DNA of 64,000 bases, from assembly GCF_947259345.1 (NCBI RefSeq), contig NZ_CAMYLS010000004.1:1-64000 (forward strand). Direction: 5' to 3'. Positions 63,519 through 64,000 of the stretch are shown one piece after another (positions within the stretch are counted from its first letter, which is position 1; every line of letters starts with the position of its first letter). The notes below the pieces were generated by a model. The model made no database searches. It saw only the letters and a list, made by a program, of their open reading frames with translations, and was not told where the DNA came from. The stretch is from an uncultured Maricaulis sp. Its GTDB lineage: Bacteria > Pseudomonadota > Alphaproteobacteria > Caulobacterales > Maricaulaceae. The translations under genes and the position numbers were made by a program.

Positions 63519-64000
63519 TCAATCTTCCTGGGCCGACGGGCGCAAATCGCACAGCGCCTCCAGTGCAGCGGATGCGCCGGGTGCATCGCCATTGCTGGCG
63601 GCCGTTACGACGGCATCCAGGCCAGCGCTGACCGCGTCCGCGTCGAGCTCTGGCCCGGTGACCGCCCAGACCCCATCTATCGACGTTTCTATCGTGCTTT
63701 CAAAATCATAGACCAGACGTTCATGACGTTTCTCGCCTGGACGAAGCCCTACGACGCGGATCGCGCCCGGCGCGTCAGGGTCGCGACCCCGCAGGCGCAG
63801 GAGCTGGCGGGCGAGCCGCATGATCAAGACGGGGCGACCCATGTCGAGAACGTAGAGGGCGCCATTGAGCGCCGGATCGGCCGCCGTTTGCGCCGCGGCG
63901 TCGAGCACCAGGCCCGAGGCTTCCTCGACAGTCATGAAATAGCGTGTGGCTTCCGGGTCAGTGACGGTAACCGCTTCGCCGGCCTCGATCTGCCGCTCGA
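63519..64000 (-). CDS. CapD-type nucleotide-sugar dehydratase/epimerase, C-terminal part (partial)
   Basis: The 3' part of a gene running off the window. Its visible end includes EAVTVTDPEATRYFMTVEEAS, the hallmark of UDP-N-acetylglucosamine 4,6-dehydratase-type proteins (CapD/WbpM/FlmA). It continues with LYVLDMGRPVLIMRLARQLLRLRG and VVGLRPGEKRHERLVYDFE. The protein would act in the cytoplasm or at the membrane in surface polysaccharide or glycan-sugar synthesis. The N-terminus and start are outside the window; the ATG at 63935 is internal. Confidence 0.9.
   Translation of the reverse strand, partial: ERQIEAGEAVTVTDPEATRYFMTVEEASGLVLDAAAQTAADPALNGALYVLDMGRPVLIMRLARQLLRLRGRDPDAPGAIRVVGLRPGEKRHERLVYDFESTIETSIDGVWAVTGPELDADAVSAGLDAVVTAASNGDAPGASAALEALCDLRPSAQED

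Noticed and set aside
1-64000. CRISPR arrays, insertion sequences or prophage
   Set aside because: No regularly spaced repeats, transposases, integrases or phage genes were found in the window.

Overview
The window looks like the replication-origin region of an alphaproteobacterial chromosome. The gene order (hslV, hslU, secB, dnaQ, coaE, aroE, maf, a PPSR-type regulator, then a gene-free AT-richer gap, then hemE, hemH, hemJ, rho and, about 10 kb on, mnmE-mnmG-rsmG-parA-parB-holA-lptE-leuS) matches what is known around Cori in Caulobacter crescentus. High GC, a ferrochelatase with a C-terminal cysteine cluster, a TTAA-N7-TTAA CtrA-type site and a CenR-like response regulator all fit Caulobacterales/Maricaulales (a Maricaulis/Hyphomonadaceae relative). 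The species is an inference; I could not run a search.

Layout. 1-466 holds nested extragenic palindromes. 467-4733 has an ATP-grasp protein, a PfkB sugar/adenosine kinase and a membrane GGDEF-EAL protein. 4830-9354 carries hslV and hslU, unusually separated by an AraC-type regulator, a hydrolase and a VOC protein. 9393-16197 is mostly a minus-strand block leading away from the origin: Smr, MltA and a Tim44-like protein, then (after plus-strand secB) the tightly coupled dnaQ-coaE-aroE-maf-PPSR set. 16198-16641 is the candidate origin, with several DnaA-box-like 9-mers and an AT-rich end next to hemE. 16642-20781 contains hemE, hemH, hemJ and rho. 20797-25620 is an accessory block (quinone reductase, glycerophosphodiesterase, GST, LytTR membrane regulator, dienelactone hydrolase, small DUF6489-like protein). 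25625-31302 is the tRNA-modification/chromosome-partition cluster, with two perfect parS sites and one degenerate one. 31303-36007 encodes holA, lptE, leuS and a DUF3576-like lipoprotein.

36272-51798 carries envelope and metabolism genes: an outer-membrane barrel protein, an NtrZ-like periplasmic protein, a ThiE-like protein, YggS, an L,D-transpeptidase, CenR, XthA, LolA, a beta-propeller protein, FtsK, a Ubi-type monooxygenase, a DsrE-like protein, a Gfo/Idh/MocA oxidoreductase, DUF971, Trm112-like, CnoX and a YbaK-type deacylase. 51919-55607 has tRNA-Gly(GCC), a 53-residue basic protein with a very strong ribosome binding site, and a LysR-XRE regulator pair divergent from a three-gene operon (two GNAT-like proteins and an isochorismatase-fold protein lacking the nucleophile cysteine). 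A perfect CtrA-type box sits between them. 55733-55893 can fold into a compact multi-stem RNA. 56008-64000 has the giant NAD-glutamate dehydrogenase, a hydrolase lipoprotein, purH and the 3' end of a CapD-type nucleotide-sugar dehydratase.

The most interesting unexplained items are the CtrA-box/LysR/GNAT/isochorismatase-like module (52376-55607), the structured RNA candidate (55733-55893), the origin itself, and the ThiE-like/yggS gene pair whose opposite start codons overlap.
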